Program-made: the position numbers and the translations under genes
Part shown: positions 54,311 through 64,000 of the stretch, one piece after another
Position numbering within the stretch: position 1 is the first letter of the stretch
Layout of the letters: every line of letters begins with the position of its first letter
The notes under the pieces: model-generated
Database searches by the model: none
Seen by the model: only the letters and a program-made list of their open reading frames with translations
What the model was told of the DNA's origin: nothing
Assembly (NCBI RefSeq): GCF_902459465.1
Contig: NC_047076.1
Coordinates: 4,105,488-4,169,487 of the forward strand
DNA: 64,000 nt
From: Asterias rubens
Taxonomy: Eukaryota > Echinodermata > Asteroidea > Forcipulatida > Asteriidae
Direction: 5' to 3'

Positions 54311-55422
54311 AAGCCAAACCAAAGGAACAAAGGAACATGATTATGATTTCTCTACACTGTAATGCTTATTCGTGTTAGGTTATTTCAGTTGTGGCAACCA
54401 GAATAAGCATGAGGTTGTCATGTCAGTGCTATTCCGTTGACTTTGAAAGCTTTTCAAAAGGTTTCATTATGTGGAGGACTGTTACTGATAAAAACTTTGT
54501 GATCAATGAGCCTTCAAATTTAACCTAAAATTAGTTTATTTTGATGAAACAAAGCCCGCATTTTGTGTTTAACTCTTTTATTTATATAGGCCTACAGAAA
54601 TGGTATTCTTTCTATTTGAGTCTGATTCTCGATTGTTTGCCCTCAGAAAAAACAGGAAAATTGTGTTTAAATGTTAAATAGCTCTAAATTAAATCATATA
54701 ATCCTACTTTTTTTCCAAGGACCACATGTCATGTCTACATATAGCGGACTGTCTGAAAAATTGAGAATGTATTTTATTGTCTAAAAATAAGTCTACAAGG
54801 CCTAAAAAATCCACCGCACTTGATCTACGAGGATGAATGTTTTCTGCATGGTTGAATCTGTCTCCATGGTTGAACTAATTCAACCAAGCATGGATCCCAA
54901 CATGTGGCAACTCAAACCCGTTGGGATACAGAAGGCCAAGCCTCTTTGGATGTTGATCTTTGTTATTTTGTTAGCTTTTAAAAAAAAGCCTTGCTAAAAG
55001 TAGCTTCAAGTAAAACAAAAAGTTAAGTAAAAATCCCAATTATGGGGGAAGTAACCACTTCGGGTTTACCCGACTCGTTTTCATTGGCCAACCAACAGGA
55101 ACAGTTAGCTTGTCATTTTACCGATTCCCCAGCCTATTCGCTTGTCCACATAATGTCATGTAAAGCCAGCCAGACAAGTTGGAGGAGATTTTCACTGGTC
55201 GTCAGCAGGTGTTTTACTAGCAATTGGCCAGGGTATTGCTGTTAAAGAAGAATGCTGCTGCTACAATTAAAATGAGGGCTTATAGTAGGCCTAGCATACA
55301 TCATGAACATATTTACAATCCCCGTATGTGCCTGAGTTATAGACAAGGAAGAAATGTCAGTTTTAGAGTTTGGAGAAAAAAACAGGGTGAACGGAAAACC
55401 AAATCCATATATGCAAGGGCAA

Positions 55423-55750
55423 GGCTTCCGTCCGGAACTGGGGTCAACAAAGGTACTGGAACTGGAGTTAACAGAGGTAAAAGGCTGAGCGAACCTGACT
55501 CTAGACATCATAAATCCTTTTTTGTTGCAGTGTGTTTATTGAAAACTAGAAGACGGGGATGAATTTACACTTCCAGTTAAAAAAAAAAAAATCTACATGC
55601 ACGGCTTCCAAAAAAGAGTCTGGTTTGGAACTGGGGTTCACAGAGGTGAAAGGCAGAGGCAACCAGACTCTAGTCAACATATACCCTTTCTGTTGCAGAA
55701 TGTTTTCAAAATTGGAAGACATGGATGAATTTACTTTTCCAGTTAGCTAC
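55423..55750. repeat. About 180-bp tandem duplication
   Basis: Both units start with GGCTTCC (55423 and 55603). They share GGAACTGGGGT, ACAGAGGTGAAAGGC-like sequence, CCTGACTCTAG or CCAGACTCTAG, CCTTTTTTGTTGCAG or CCTTTCTGTTGCAG, and GGATGAATTTAC...TTCCAGTTA. The repeated TTGTTGCAG looks like a splice acceptor, but no conserved reading frame follows it. Confidence 0.75.
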
Positions 55751-55910
55751 TGATATGATACCGGTAACCTTCAATATGAATCAGTAGATCTCGGCTTTGG
55801 AATCTGTTTTGCCAACAGAAACTGTTTAAAGTACATGTAACTCCCTGTTTAGGGTTGAAATGTATCACCATGAAAACCTCCTACTGTATACTTAGTCTGA
55901 ACTATCCGTT

Positions 55911-56276
55911 TAAAGGCATTGGACACGTTTGGTATTGTCAAAGACAAGTATTCTCACTTGAGGTATACCAACATCAGAATGGAATAACAAATCTGTGAAA
56001 ATTTGGACTCAATTGGTCATCGAAGTTGCAAGAGAATGATGCAAAGAAAAACACCCATGTTGCACAAGTTTTTGTGCTTTTAGATGCATTATAAAAAACT
56101 TCAGGCCTGAAGTCTTTTAATATTTGAATGAGAAATTATTACCTCTCTCTCTCAGAAACAACATTACTTCATTGGGAGCTGTTTCTCACAATGTTTTATA
56201 CTATCAACAGCTCTTCATTGCTCGATACAGTGTAAGTTTGTAGCTAACAATTACCAATAGTAACTAGTGCCTTTAA
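55911..56276 (+). mobile_element. TTAA-bounded MITE, cttcaggcctgaag-centre subtype
   Basis: It starts TTAAAGGCATTGGACACGTT and ends AATAGTAACTAGTGCCTTTA plus A, with centre ACTTCAGGCCTGAAGTC. TTAA is at both edges. The right terminal repeat is diverged. Confidence 0.8.
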
Positions 56277-56574
56277 AACTGAGGCCACTGGGTTGGGTTC
56301 TGAGTACACTAACACATACTAAGATTTCCTACCCATGGCTAAGATAGGGAAATGTATCCGCAATCTCCAACGGGCATCATTGATAGCGAGCCCGTCAAGA
56401 TGATGATGTCGATGAACCATCTATAGCTGGATAGTCTCACCGTCAGGCCCATCGTCTCTCATCAGTTCGAGCCCAAAGGCTAAATCAGGCTGGATCATAG
56501 AGGCTTAGAAATATAAAGAAATGACAGTGGTCTGCCGACGGCGGACAACCACTGAAAGTAACGTCAGGATATTA

Positions 56575-57540
56575 ACCTCATTGGATTGATTGTGTCTGTT
56601 GTTGTGTTACTTGCGTTGATGTGATTACGACACAATGTTACATCGTATTATGGTATTTATAACATGGTTTTGCACTTTCTCGGTTTGAAAAGGAAATCTT
56701 AAGGTGATGATTTTTGGCATATGGGGAGTGAGCCAAGACTTGCATGTTGCATTGAGGGCTGTAGGCTTAGTGATTGATTGTGTCTGTTGTTGTGTTACTT
56801 GCATTGATGTGATTACAACACAATGTTACATTGTATTACATGGTTTTGCACTTTCTAGGTTTTGGTTTAGGGCTGAAAATAAAATCTTAAGGTGATGATT
56901 TTTGGCATATGGGGAGTGAGCTAAGAACTTGCATGTTGCACTGAGGGCTTCTGCTTAGTGATTGATTGCGTCTGTTGTTGTGTTACTTGCATTGATGTGA
57001 TTACAACACAATGTTACATCGTATTTATAACATGGTTTTGCACTTTCTCGGTTTTGGTTTAAGGCTGAAAAGGAAATCTTAAGGTGATGATATTTGGCAT
57101 ATTGGGAGTGAGCCAAGACCTGCATGTTGCACTGAGGGTTGTAAGCTGAGTGATTCCTTGTGTCTGTTGTTGGGTTACTTGTGTTGATGTGATTACTACA
57201 CAATGTTACATACATCATATAACATGGTTTTACATCTCTCTGTTATAGTTTAAGGGGATAGGAGATCTTAATAAGGTGATGGTTTTTGGCATATGGGGGA
57301 GTGATGGCCATGGTAATGATTCCAAGCACTGAGCAGAGGAATTGCATTTTGCTCTATAGATGTGACTACTACACACATCATATAATGTGTGTTTTGCTTT
57401 CTTAGGCTGAATAGAAGATCTTAAGGTGATGATTTTTGGCATATGGAGAGTGATGGCCACGATAATGGTTTAAAGCACTGAGCTAAGACTTGCATGTTGC
57501 TCTGAGGGGGTTGTGTGTTGAGTCAATGCTTGTTACTGTC
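56575..57540. repeat. Tandem array, about 190-bp period, 5 units
   Basis: The block AAGGTGATGATTTTTGGCAT starts at 56701, 56889, 57081, 57272 and 57423 (periods 188, 192, 191 and 151). Each unit also holds GTCTGTTGTTGTGTTACTTG, GATGTGATTACAACACAATG, CATGGTTTTGCACTTTCT and a GCACTGAG / CTTGCATGTTGC region. Later units are shorter and more diverged. It lies in ERG intron 2. Confidence 0.9.
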
Positions 57541-57784
57541 ATGAGCCACCTCTGCTTGACTTGATCTGTTCCATACTCTGTGATTAAAGAGGATGCTAGC
57601 TTGCATTTGCATCATGAAGATATTAGATTTAAGAGACGTTAAATTTGCATCTATCTTCCTGAGTTTTGTGAACAAATCTTATGAACTGTATAATAAATTT
57701 AACTTATGTTGTTTTGTTTTTCTTGTGAGGCGCTGCGCTAATTGTAGAGCGCCATAGAAATGTTTACTATTATAACTATTATTA

Positions 57785-57990
57785 TTATAGATGTTAAGTT
57801 TGCATCGGGCATAAAGAATATTAAATTTGGTTTTGCCCTTACATCGATATGTGTTAGCACTTAATACTCAGTATTTCCCGAGTTCTGTGAAAACAATCAC
57901 AGGCATAGGGGGCCTATTGCTCGGGTGGAATTCGAACCTACGACATTTGCAAGTCTTACCATCTAGACCACCGAGATTGCCCGGTAGCTT
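57785..57990 (-). mobile_element. tRNA-derived SINE copy
   Basis: It reads ATGTTAAGTTTGCATCGGGC, ATCGATATGTGTTAGCACTT, TACTCAGTATTTCCCGAGTT, CTCGGGTGGAATTCGAACCT and CATCTAGACCACCGAGATTG, as at 49432-49700. It is preceded by a short LINE-tail-like GGCGCTGCGCTAATTGTAGA plus (ATT)n. Confidence 0.75.
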
Positions 57991-58049
57991 TCTCTGTTTT
58001 AGTAGAATATAAGGTGCTAGACATTTTTTTGTGTCAAATGAATACCCTC

Positions 58050-58440
58050 TTTAAAAAAAATCACATGGGCATAATCAGAAGGTAAATTTGTTTGTAAAAA
58101 AAAAATCAGAATTGTTGACTTGTTTTAGAAAGCTTTGAACGGTTGTAAAGGTTGGTGTTACCCAGTGAATCACCACGGCTCTGTTGGTGTAGAACTGAGA
58201 TGCATTCAGGTATTACTTTACCCGTACAACACAGATCAGTAAAGTAAAAAGTCTCATGGCCATAACCAGATGGTAAACTTGTTAATGAAAAATCGGCCAA
58301 TTAAAAAAAAATCAGAATGGTGGTTTGAGAAGCTTTGAAAATTTGTTGGTGTCTTTTACAAAGTGAATGACCACGGCTCGCTGTTGTTTCAGTACTAAGA
58401 TGCATTAGGCATTTATACTAAACCCGTACAACACAGAAAA
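58050..58440. repeat. About 192-bp tandem duplication
   Basis: The first unit has CACATGGGCATAATCAGAAG, AAATCAGAATTG, AGAAAGCTTTGAA, CACCACGGCTC and CCCGTACAACACAGA. The second unit repeats CTCATGGCCATAACCAGATG, AAATCAGAATGG, AGAAGCTTTGAAA, GACCACGGCTC and CCCGTACAACACAGA. Confidence 0.85.
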
Positions 58441-58834
58441 ACAACCTCAAGCTGTTTAAAAACATGGCCTAGTTCGGATGTTTGTCTTTGACCAAAGTCT
58501 CACATCAACAATCTGCTGGCGTTGTTTCTAATCTTTGTAATGTTGATACCCAATCCTTACATGATGTCCTGGGATAGTTCCCCAGGTGTTCCTTATAAAA
58601 AGGAATTAGCCTAGGCGGTTTTTATTGCTGATCTTGGGGAATTAATGGCAAACTAATGAAGGTGACACCCTGAGGCCGGGACCAAAAATCATTATCATGA
58701 GGTGTTGGAGATACCTCAAGATGTGGGGATGTAAAAAAAAAAATTGTTTAGCGTCTTGCCTTTTTGAACAGGAAGGAGGGCTAGTTCTATTTGTTAAATT
58801 TTTTTTTTTCAAAATGACCGGCATACCCATTTTT

Positions 58835-59200
58835 TTTAGACACAGGACACTATTTGAAAATGTCTTAGACCAGTCTTCTCACTTGGTGTATCTTCTTGCA
58901 TAACAACAAAAAACTGCGAAAATTTGAGCTCAATTGGTCGTTGCGAGATAATAATGAAAGAAAAAATACAAAGTTGTGTGCTTTCAGATGCTTGACTTCG
59001 AGACCCCCAAAACCTAATTCTGAGGTCTCAAAATCAAATTCGTGGAAAATTACTTCTTTTTCGAAAACTACCTTACTTCAGAGGGAGCCATTTCTTACAA
59101 TGTTTTATACTATCAACAGCTCCCCATTACTCTTTACCAAGTAATATTTTATGCCAGTAAATTTTTTTTAGTAATTATCAATAGTGTCCACTGCCTTCAA
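58835..59200 (+). mobile_element. TTAA-family MITE, degraded ends
   Basis: The left end TTTAGACACAGGACACTATT and right end AATAGTGTCCACTGCCTTCA plus A bracket a normal interior (AATTTGAGCTCAATTGGTCG, AGGTCTCAAAATCAAATTCG). It separates two halves of another repeat (58725-58834 and about 59250-59345) related to 61535-61790. Confidence 0.8.
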
Positions 59201-60789
59201 GGCGACCGGCTGAGCTATTTTTGGTAATTATTTGTCTTTGTCTGAGATCGTTGAGGTTAAAAAAATCATAAAAAACAGAAAAATAAAATAAGGAGGCAGC
59301 CTCTAAAAAGGAAGCATGTGGCAATGCTGAACATATTTTTTCTTATTTTGGCCTAAGAGTCCTTCATTGGGCGATGAGCATTTCTTGACGTGATGAATTT
59401 GTATCACGCTAGAGTTAAACCTATAGACTCTGATGTGTCTATGTCACTATCAGTTCTTTGTTACTGTCGATATGTATAACGACCCCCTACCTTGCCGAAG
59501 CATTACTCACTGTGTTCGGGCCATTTGGACTTTTCATTAGTTTGTTTCCTCTGTTTACTCATGGAGGAAGAAAAATAGCTCCTCCATGGTTTACTCTACT
59601 GTGGAAATAATCAGCATCATTAAAAGCCAAGTACTGCCCCCAATCTGTGGTACAACTCCTTTTGTAGCTGGCACCTCAAATTTAATTTTAAACATTACAA
59701 GAATGTTTAGATAAATAAAAATGATCCATAAAATACTGAGTATAAAATAATGCACAATGCCCCATTTCAACTGCCAATCACTCTATAGAACTACATTGTG
59801 TATACTCGTTTTTCCCCTAAATTGTCAAATGTGTCAACATTTTCTCGATGAAATCAACCTTTTGAAATAATAAATTTTCAAGTGATATGCGCTTGGCATG
59901 TTGAAGGGTGACATCAAGTACCGTTGAGGCTGTATGCACAAGTGCTGTGTTATTGATTCGAAGGGAAATATGGTCAGACCAATTTTAGTGGTGGCTCTTA
60001 ATCCTCCAATGATGAGCAGATCAACAAATTTATTCAGGTTCTATGGGGCCATCATTGCTGAGGAGCGATCTTGGGTAATTCTGTGCAGGGCACCACAGTG
60101 TATTTTTGCTCAGAGTGCTGGGCAACATGTTCTGGGCAGGCCTGCTCAGCCCTGCCAACTTTGGTCACAATGCTGTTCATAGACCACGTATCATTTTGTT
60201 AACCCCAAAGAGTGTGCCTTTATATTCCAGGGCTTTCCTGGTAGGCAAAGATGCTGCACTGGTCTTATTGGATTTTTTTTACATTCCGTCTCATAATTTC
60301 GACATAAATTCAAAATCGCCATCACAAAAAATGAAAGACTATGACTTTGTCGAGACCTTACCTTGTAGTTTTGTTGGCTTAATATCCATACTACTAATCA
60401 TGAATTATTCAGTCTTAACTTCAAGATGTTTTATTTTCATATAATCTCACTCCATGCTCCCTCTTGTATTGAAGACAGCTGAGCCCCCTGAACTTTCAAA
60501 AGCTGGTAATTTATCTTCCTTTAAGAACACAAAACATGTAACACTAAATATTATTTTAATAGAGCACTTAAGTTTTAAGTTATTCCATTTGGAATTGTTG
60601 ACCTTGTCTTGAGTAATGAGCTGTTGATAAACTGCGTTATGATCTAGAATGACTGCCATGTACTGTAATCAGTGCATGCTGGTAATTATGGCATATTATG
60701 TGTAATATTCTCCCATGGTTACATTGTGGGGAATCAGGGTTGCTATGTAGGCCTAATAGTGGAATAAACCTAGAGAATAATAATGATGT

Positions 60790-61139
60790 GAGTGACTTAC
60801 TCTTCTCACTTGGTGTATCCCAACATAATATGCATAAAACAATAAATCTGTAAACATTTGGACTCAATTGGTCATCAAAGTTGCAAGAGAATAATGAAAG
60901 AAACAACACCCTTTTTGCTCAAATTTGTGTGCTTTAAGATGCCTAAATAGGGCTTCAGGCCTGAAGTCCTTCAATATTTGAGTGAGAAGCTACCTCTTTC
61001 TAAAAACTACCCAATTCAGAGGGAGCAGTTTTTCTCAATGTTTTAAACTATCAACAGCTCTCAATTGCCCGTAAAATTGTGTACAATTTTATGCTTTTAA
61101 TTATTTTGAGTAGTTACCAATAATGCCCAGTGCCTTTAA
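60790..61139 (+). mobile_element. TTAA MITE, cttcaggcctgaag-centre subtype, left end missing
   Basis: It starts within the element (CTTCTCACTTGGTGTATCCC), has centre GGCTTCAGGCCTGAAGTCC near 60953, and ends AATAATGCCCAGTGCCTTTA plus A at 61139. There is no left TTAA terminus. Confidence 0.7.
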
Positions 61140-61282
61140 AACAGGTGAAATGAAATCATACTTGGAAATATCTAGTGGCTCGAGAGGAGTATCTATCGCC
61201 GGTAAATTGACTCGCACCGGCAAGATAGAGCCTTCCTTTTGCAACTGAATACCCAAGCTTGATTACTAGACCTTCTGCTCCC

Positions 61283-61468
61283 AGGGCCCAATTTCATAGG
61301 AAGCACAAAAAGTTGCTAAGCACTAACAAATTATTCTTACTACAATAAGGTCACCATCTAAAATACTATATGTACCAAATGTAACGGGTACCCTGCTTAG
61401 TTTTGCTTATAGCAGAAAACTAGTAAGCAATATTTTCTTTTTCAGCATCTCTTTGAAATTGGACCCAG
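61283..61468. repeat. GGGCCCAATTTCATAGAGCT-family element
   Basis: It opens GGGCCCAATTTCATAGGAAG and closes CTCTTTGAAATTGGACCCAG. The interior has GTTGCTAAGCACTAACAAAT and TTGCTTATAGCAGAAAACTA. It is the last copy of this family in the window. Confidence 0.7.
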
Positions 61469-61534
61469 GTTAGTGATACATAGAAGTATCATTGACTAAT
61501 GCTACATGGATCATCCTGGTGGTGTTAGGCCAAA

Positions 61535-61790
61535 TCAAGAAAAAATGTGTTTAGCGTCCTGCCTTTTTCTGAAAAAGTTGAGGAGGAAGGCGTTTTTTTA
61601 AATTCATTATATGTTTTTCTTCACAAAATAGTTGGCTGACATTTTTAAAATGACAACAGGTCATTTTTTCAAACTTTTTCTCCTTTTTTCCCCGCTAAAA
61701 AAGAAAAAAAAGAACAAAAAATTGAGGCCGCCTCTAAAAAAAGGGTAGCGGGCAGGGACGCTAAACATGTTTTTGTTTTATTTTGCCTTG
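61535..61790. mobile_element. Inverted-repeat element, GTTTAGCGTCCTGCC ends
   Basis: AAATGTGTTTAGCGTCCTGC is mirrored by GCAGGGACGCTAAACATGTT. The interior is mostly A/T runs. Half copies lie at 58725-58834 and 59250-59345. Confidence 0.65.
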
Positions 61791-62262
61791 TTATGTTTCT
61801 GTGCATAAATGTCTCTAAACCAATCTCCTGTGTGGTAGATAGTTCATGTGGATGGCAAAAGTGCACTTATATCAGAGATGGTTATTAAAAATTTATTTGA
61901 TCTATGCTCATGACCAATTTAGAGATACACTCATCAAATGTTAGAGATCTGTGAGAATTATAATAATGTGCAGGTTTTGTATGGGTAAGGGTCTGAAGGC
62001 ATAAACTCTAGTGAATAATTAATTGATTTGGCTGACATCATACACAAAGATCGAAGGGAAATGAAGCGAGGAGCTTAAAGGGACTGTCATCATCGCCGTT
62101 ATCTGTTTCTTATTCTGTTTGATAAAGTTTCTTAAAAACAATAGAAATAATCATGTTCAGGTTTCGTATAGATAATGATCTGAGGGCATAAACTCTAGAA
62201 ATATAAAATTGATTCGGCTTACATCGTGCAAAACGAACGTATGGTATTTAAAAGCCACAAAC

Positions 62263-62612
62263 TTAAAGGGAAGGTACAGGTTTGGTAATTACTCAAAGCA
62301 AATATTAACTTAAAAACTTACTTGGTAACGACCATAGGAGAGCTGTTGGTAGTATAAAACATTGTGAGAAAAGGCTCCCTTCTGAAGTAGCATAGACTTT
62401 GAGAAAGAGGTAATTTCTCACTAAAATAATAAAAGGCGTCTAGCTAGAAGTCTTTTATTCCTATCTGAAAGCACACAACAAGGGTGTTTTTTCTCTCATC
62501 GTTATCTCGCAACTTCGATGACCAAAATAGCTCAATTTTTCTCAGGTTTGTTATTTTGTGCATATGTTGAGATACACCGAGTGAGAAGACTGGTCTTTGA
62601 CAGTTACCAAGC
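62263..62612 (-). mobile_element. TTAA MITE, diverged, right end missing
   Basis: It starts TTAAAGGGAAGGTACAGGTT and follows reverse-oriented family order (AGCTGTTGGTAGTATAAAAC, AGTGAGAAGACTGGTCTTTG, ACAGTTACCAA). It breaks off at GCGCGTTTTT without a terminus. Confidence 0.7.
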
Positions 62613-63689
62613 GCGTTTTTAGTTCCCTATTCCGTATTTTTGTAAGGACAGTTTGTGATATGGATAGGTTTCAGTCTGATGAATAATTTAATGTGTACAC
62701 AAATTACTGTGAGGGGTGTGGGGTGTGGGGGTGTGGATTGGGGAGGTCAGAATTTGTTGGTATACAGGCTTGCTGCATTTAGTCTTTGCATTACTGATGG
62801 CATAGTTATGGGTTAATTTGCAGCCAAAGTGAAATGTTTCTTAAAATGCTTAAAAATGTACGTCAAACACTGCTTTAGACTTCTATAAAACAAGTGTTTT
62901 TAGTGACATATAACAGTGATATAGCAAACATGTACCTTCCCTTGATTCCGGCAATTAAAATTAGCAAAGGCGATGGGTGAGGTCTTCAAATGCTATTTCC
63001 TTTTAAAGTATTTCAGTTGGAAATATTTCTCGCGAGGGCTGGAACTATATACAACAGTTAGGTCATTATACTGAGTATGACTCAATGCAAGAATCTAGTT
63101 TGATGAGTGGGCTGAAGGATGGCCTGTCGGGTATAGGGCTCCCTCGTGTGAGTATAGCCCCATGCGTGACGAGGCAACACCTTGGCTATACAGACTAAAG
63201 GCGAGGCTGCCAGAACTATAGTTTGAATATTTAAAACAGTGGTCTATGGATTAAAAACTATCCTTATTTGTATAGACAAACTTTGTACTTTGGCTTAAAC
63301 TTAAGTTAATTCACTTTCATGGCATCCCCCACAACCCCCTCCCCCCCCCCAAAAAAAAAACCACCCCAAAACACAAAAAACACTTGGGCCCTCTTTGCAT
63401 TTGGTCAAAGCCAAATTAGTTAGGAATATACTTGTGAAGACTAGTTTTTATTACAGGGTTGGAAAAATTAAGTTCGCATGTTAAAATTCACATAGTATTG
63501 TCTATTTTTACAAAAAATGCAAAAGTCATGTAAACTTGGTGTAAAGATCTAAGAATCTTTGTTCTCCTTCGGTGGTTACTAGAGAATTGATCCAACCTCA
63601 AAAGCCAGCTTGCTCTCTCAGCTTAGAAGGTGTTAACAATTATATAAATTACCTCACCCTATGTAGCTTCTACGAACATATTGCACCTG

Positions 63690-64000
63690 CGAAGGTTGTG
63701 TGCTTGATGAGGCAGAGGTTGAATGTGTGGTGCTAGTCTTGAAATCAAGTCTGTAGTGGTTGTGCGATGTTATTCGCCGACTGCCGCTCTGTGTATTGTT
63801 TTCACTGTAGTTATACATAAGAGTGTGTGCTTGATGAGGCAGAGGTTGTCTGTGTGGTGCTAGTCTTGAGTTCAAGTCGTTAGTTGTTGTTCGGTATTAT
63901 TCACCCCCCCCCCCCCCCCCCCCCCGCTTTGTGTAGTTGTGAATGGTGTGTGCTTGATGAGGCAGAGGTTGTCTGTGTGGTGCTAGTCTTGAGTTCAAGT
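63690..64000. repeat. Tandem array, about 125-bp period, at least 3 units, open at window end
   Basis: GCTTGATGAGGCAGAGGTTG starts at 63701, 63829 and 63951, followed by TGTGTGGTGCTAGTCTTGA. Units 2 and 3 are nearly identical in the part visible. A poly-C tract of about 20 bases (63904-63925) lies in unit 2. The array runs off the right edge. Confidence 0.9.

Noticed and set aside
59934-60444. Overlapping 82-aa and 112-aa plus-strand frames
   Set aside because: They show no domain, no conserved motif and no credible splice context. They fit chance ORFs in ERG intron 2.

Overview
The window is animal nuclear DNA. It shows short phase-consistent exons with GT/AG boundaries, kilobase introns full of short inverted-repeat transposons, tRNA-derived SINEs, a LINE fragment and a hAT transposon. 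The genes and repeats point to an invertebrate deuterostome; an echinoderm such as a sea star is my best guess. The species call is inference, because nothing here is diagnostic without a database search.

Four host genes can be read, all on the + strand. (1) 5509-16040: an 8-exon penta-EF-hand calcium-binding protein of the sorcin/grancalcin type, 183 aa. (2) 20412-24018: a 6-exon, 448-aa membrane-anchored prolyl-4-hydroxylase-like 2-oxoglutarate/Fe(II) dioxygenase with an intact H-x-D...H...K active site. (3) 26323-30672: a 4-exon, 491-aa monocarboxylate-transporter-like (SLC16) major facilitator protein, with a seven-unit 24-bp coding minisatellite in its central loop. (4) From 36773 to beyond the right edge: the first two coding exons (PAS/eag domain) of an ERG-type (KCNH) voltage-gated potassium channel. 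No later ERG exon was found, so its second intron appears to fill 40034-64000. The four products share no obvious pathway and I see no operon-like organisation.

Mobile DNA dominates the rest. Between genes 3 and 4 lies a hAT element (32422-35399) with 13-bp terminal inverted repeats, a perfect 8-bp target duplication and a decayed transposase. Just upstream is a 793-bp GC-rich non-autonomous element with a 9-bp target duplication. About twenty copies of a TTAA-bounded miniature element (roughly 300-400 bp) are spread from 14.1 kb to 62.6 kb; one has inserted inside another copy. Several foldback structures stand out: a 308-bp palindrome without spacer (4190-4497), a perfect 77-bp inverted repeat (3338-3597) and a two-unit inverted structure (8061-8398). 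Six tandem arrays of period about 120-210 bp occur, mostly in the ERG intron.

Most informative observations: the dead duplicates of sorcin exons 5 and 6 inside sorcin intron 5; the coding repeat in the transporter; a recurrent stem-loop motif with hammerhead-like core and compensatory changes between copies; and the nested transposon insertions, which give relative ages. I did not find a convincing undescribed multi-gene system.
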